From Streptomyces agglomeratus (GTDB taxonomy: Bacteria; Actinomycetota; Actinomycetes; Streptomycetales; Streptomycetaceae): DNA of 64,000 nt. The stretch is taken from NCBI RefSeq assembly GCF_001746415.1, contig NZ_MEHJ01000001.1, positions 3,431,001 to 3,495,000 on the forward strand. Direction: 5' to 3'. The notes below the pieces were generated by a model that had not been told where the DNA came from, ran no database searches, and worked only from the letters and a program-made list of their open reading frames with translations. Both the position numbers and the translations under genes were made by a program. Shown piece by piece: positions 63,842 through 64,000 of this stretch. How positions within the stretch are numbered: position 1 is the stretch's first letter; every line of letters starts with the position of its first letter.

Positions 63842-64000
63842 TCAGCGGACGAAGACTCCCGCCTGGCCGGCCAGATCAAGGAAGTACTGCGGCGCCACAC
63901 CGAGCACCAGCGTCACCACGACGCCCGTCCCGATCGCCACCATCGTCAGCGGCGACGGCACGGCGACCGTCGGGCCCTCCGGCTTCGGCTCGCTGAAGAA
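63842..64000 (-). CDS. nuoN: 3' end of a second nuoN (partial, 52 codons plus stop)
   Basis: The minus strand from the edge reads [20 protein letters not shown], then a membrane helix ([17 protein letters not shown]) and ends [15 protein letters not shown]. This is the C-terminal end of a NuoN, clearly different from the nuoN2 at 29869 (which ends RFATGNLFQ). It most likely closes a complete nuoA-N operon beyond the window. That matters for the short cluster, because missing subunits could come from it. Confidence 0.85.
   Translation of the reverse strand, partial: FFSEPKPEGPTVAVPSPLTMVAIGTGVVVTLVLGVAPQYFLDLAGQAGVFVR

Overview
This is about 64 kb of a high-GC actinobacterial chromosome, almost certainly Streptomyces. 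The evidence is very strong third-codon GC, many GTG and TTG starts with GGAGG-type ribosome sites, a tRNA-Trp–secE–nusG–rplKA–rplJL–rpoBC block, an rpmG–HadA/HadB-like block with tRNA-Met and tRNA-Thr, and protein lengths that match streptomycete homologues. I see no insertion sequence, CRISPR array or resistance island. Almost all of it is core chromosome.

Layout. 1-2530 (+) is the 3' end of a phage-type gene cluster: a tail-fibre-like protein, a Zn amidase endolysin and two small holin-like proteins. It abuts the rpoC terminator. 2605-14810 (-) is the transcription/translation block read right to left: tRNA-Trp, secE, nusG, rplK, rplA, rplJ, rplL, rpoB, rpoC, with terminators, an rplJ leader and an rpoB promoter visible. 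15016-17386 (+) holds an aspartate-type aminotransferase and an adenosine-deaminase-family enzyme. 17719-22421 (-) holds murB, a TetR/MFS efflux pair sharing one operator motif, two MaoC-type hydratases, rpmG, and tRNA-Met and tRNA-Thr. 22662-28213 (+) holds a degenerate-looking amidohydrolase, an NAD(P)-binding protein, yajQ, an ogt-alkB alkylation-repair pair and an APC transporter, with tRNA-Tyr on the minus strand. 28472-29724 (-) is htpX plus a YccF protein.

29869-39826 (-) is a ten-gene, tightly overlapping complex I-like operon: nuoA-B-C-H-I-J-K-L-M-N. It lacks nuoD, nuoE, nuoF and nuoG. Divergently transcribed from it are two paralogous sensor kinases and one response regulator (40015-43702). 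Next come korA and korB (43958-46967), a thiamine-dependent 2-oxoacid:ferredoxin oxidoreductase. The 3' end of a second nuoN, presumably of a full nuo operon, enters at the right edge (63842-64000). The arrangement suggests a ferredoxin-fed, NADH-module-free respiratory complex next to a ferredoxin-reducing enzyme and a two-component system. That is the most interesting hypothesis here.

47172-64000 is mixed housekeeping and accessory content: a frameshifted rarD, an MFS/HxlR pair, an SRPBCC/CGNR pair, a putative lipoprotein, a secreted M28 aminopeptidase with a P domain, an ABC-2 exporter, a LolA-like protein, a CHRD-domain protein, a long-chain polyprenyl diphosphate synthase (probably menaquinone side chain), fumarylacetoacetase and RecQ.

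Two non-coding patterns recur. At least six genes carry short tandem duplications that begin at or span their own stop codon. A roughly 130-bp dispersed repeat lies in two convergent intergenic gaps 11 kb apart. All assignments come from reading the sequence and family knowledge; no database search was run.
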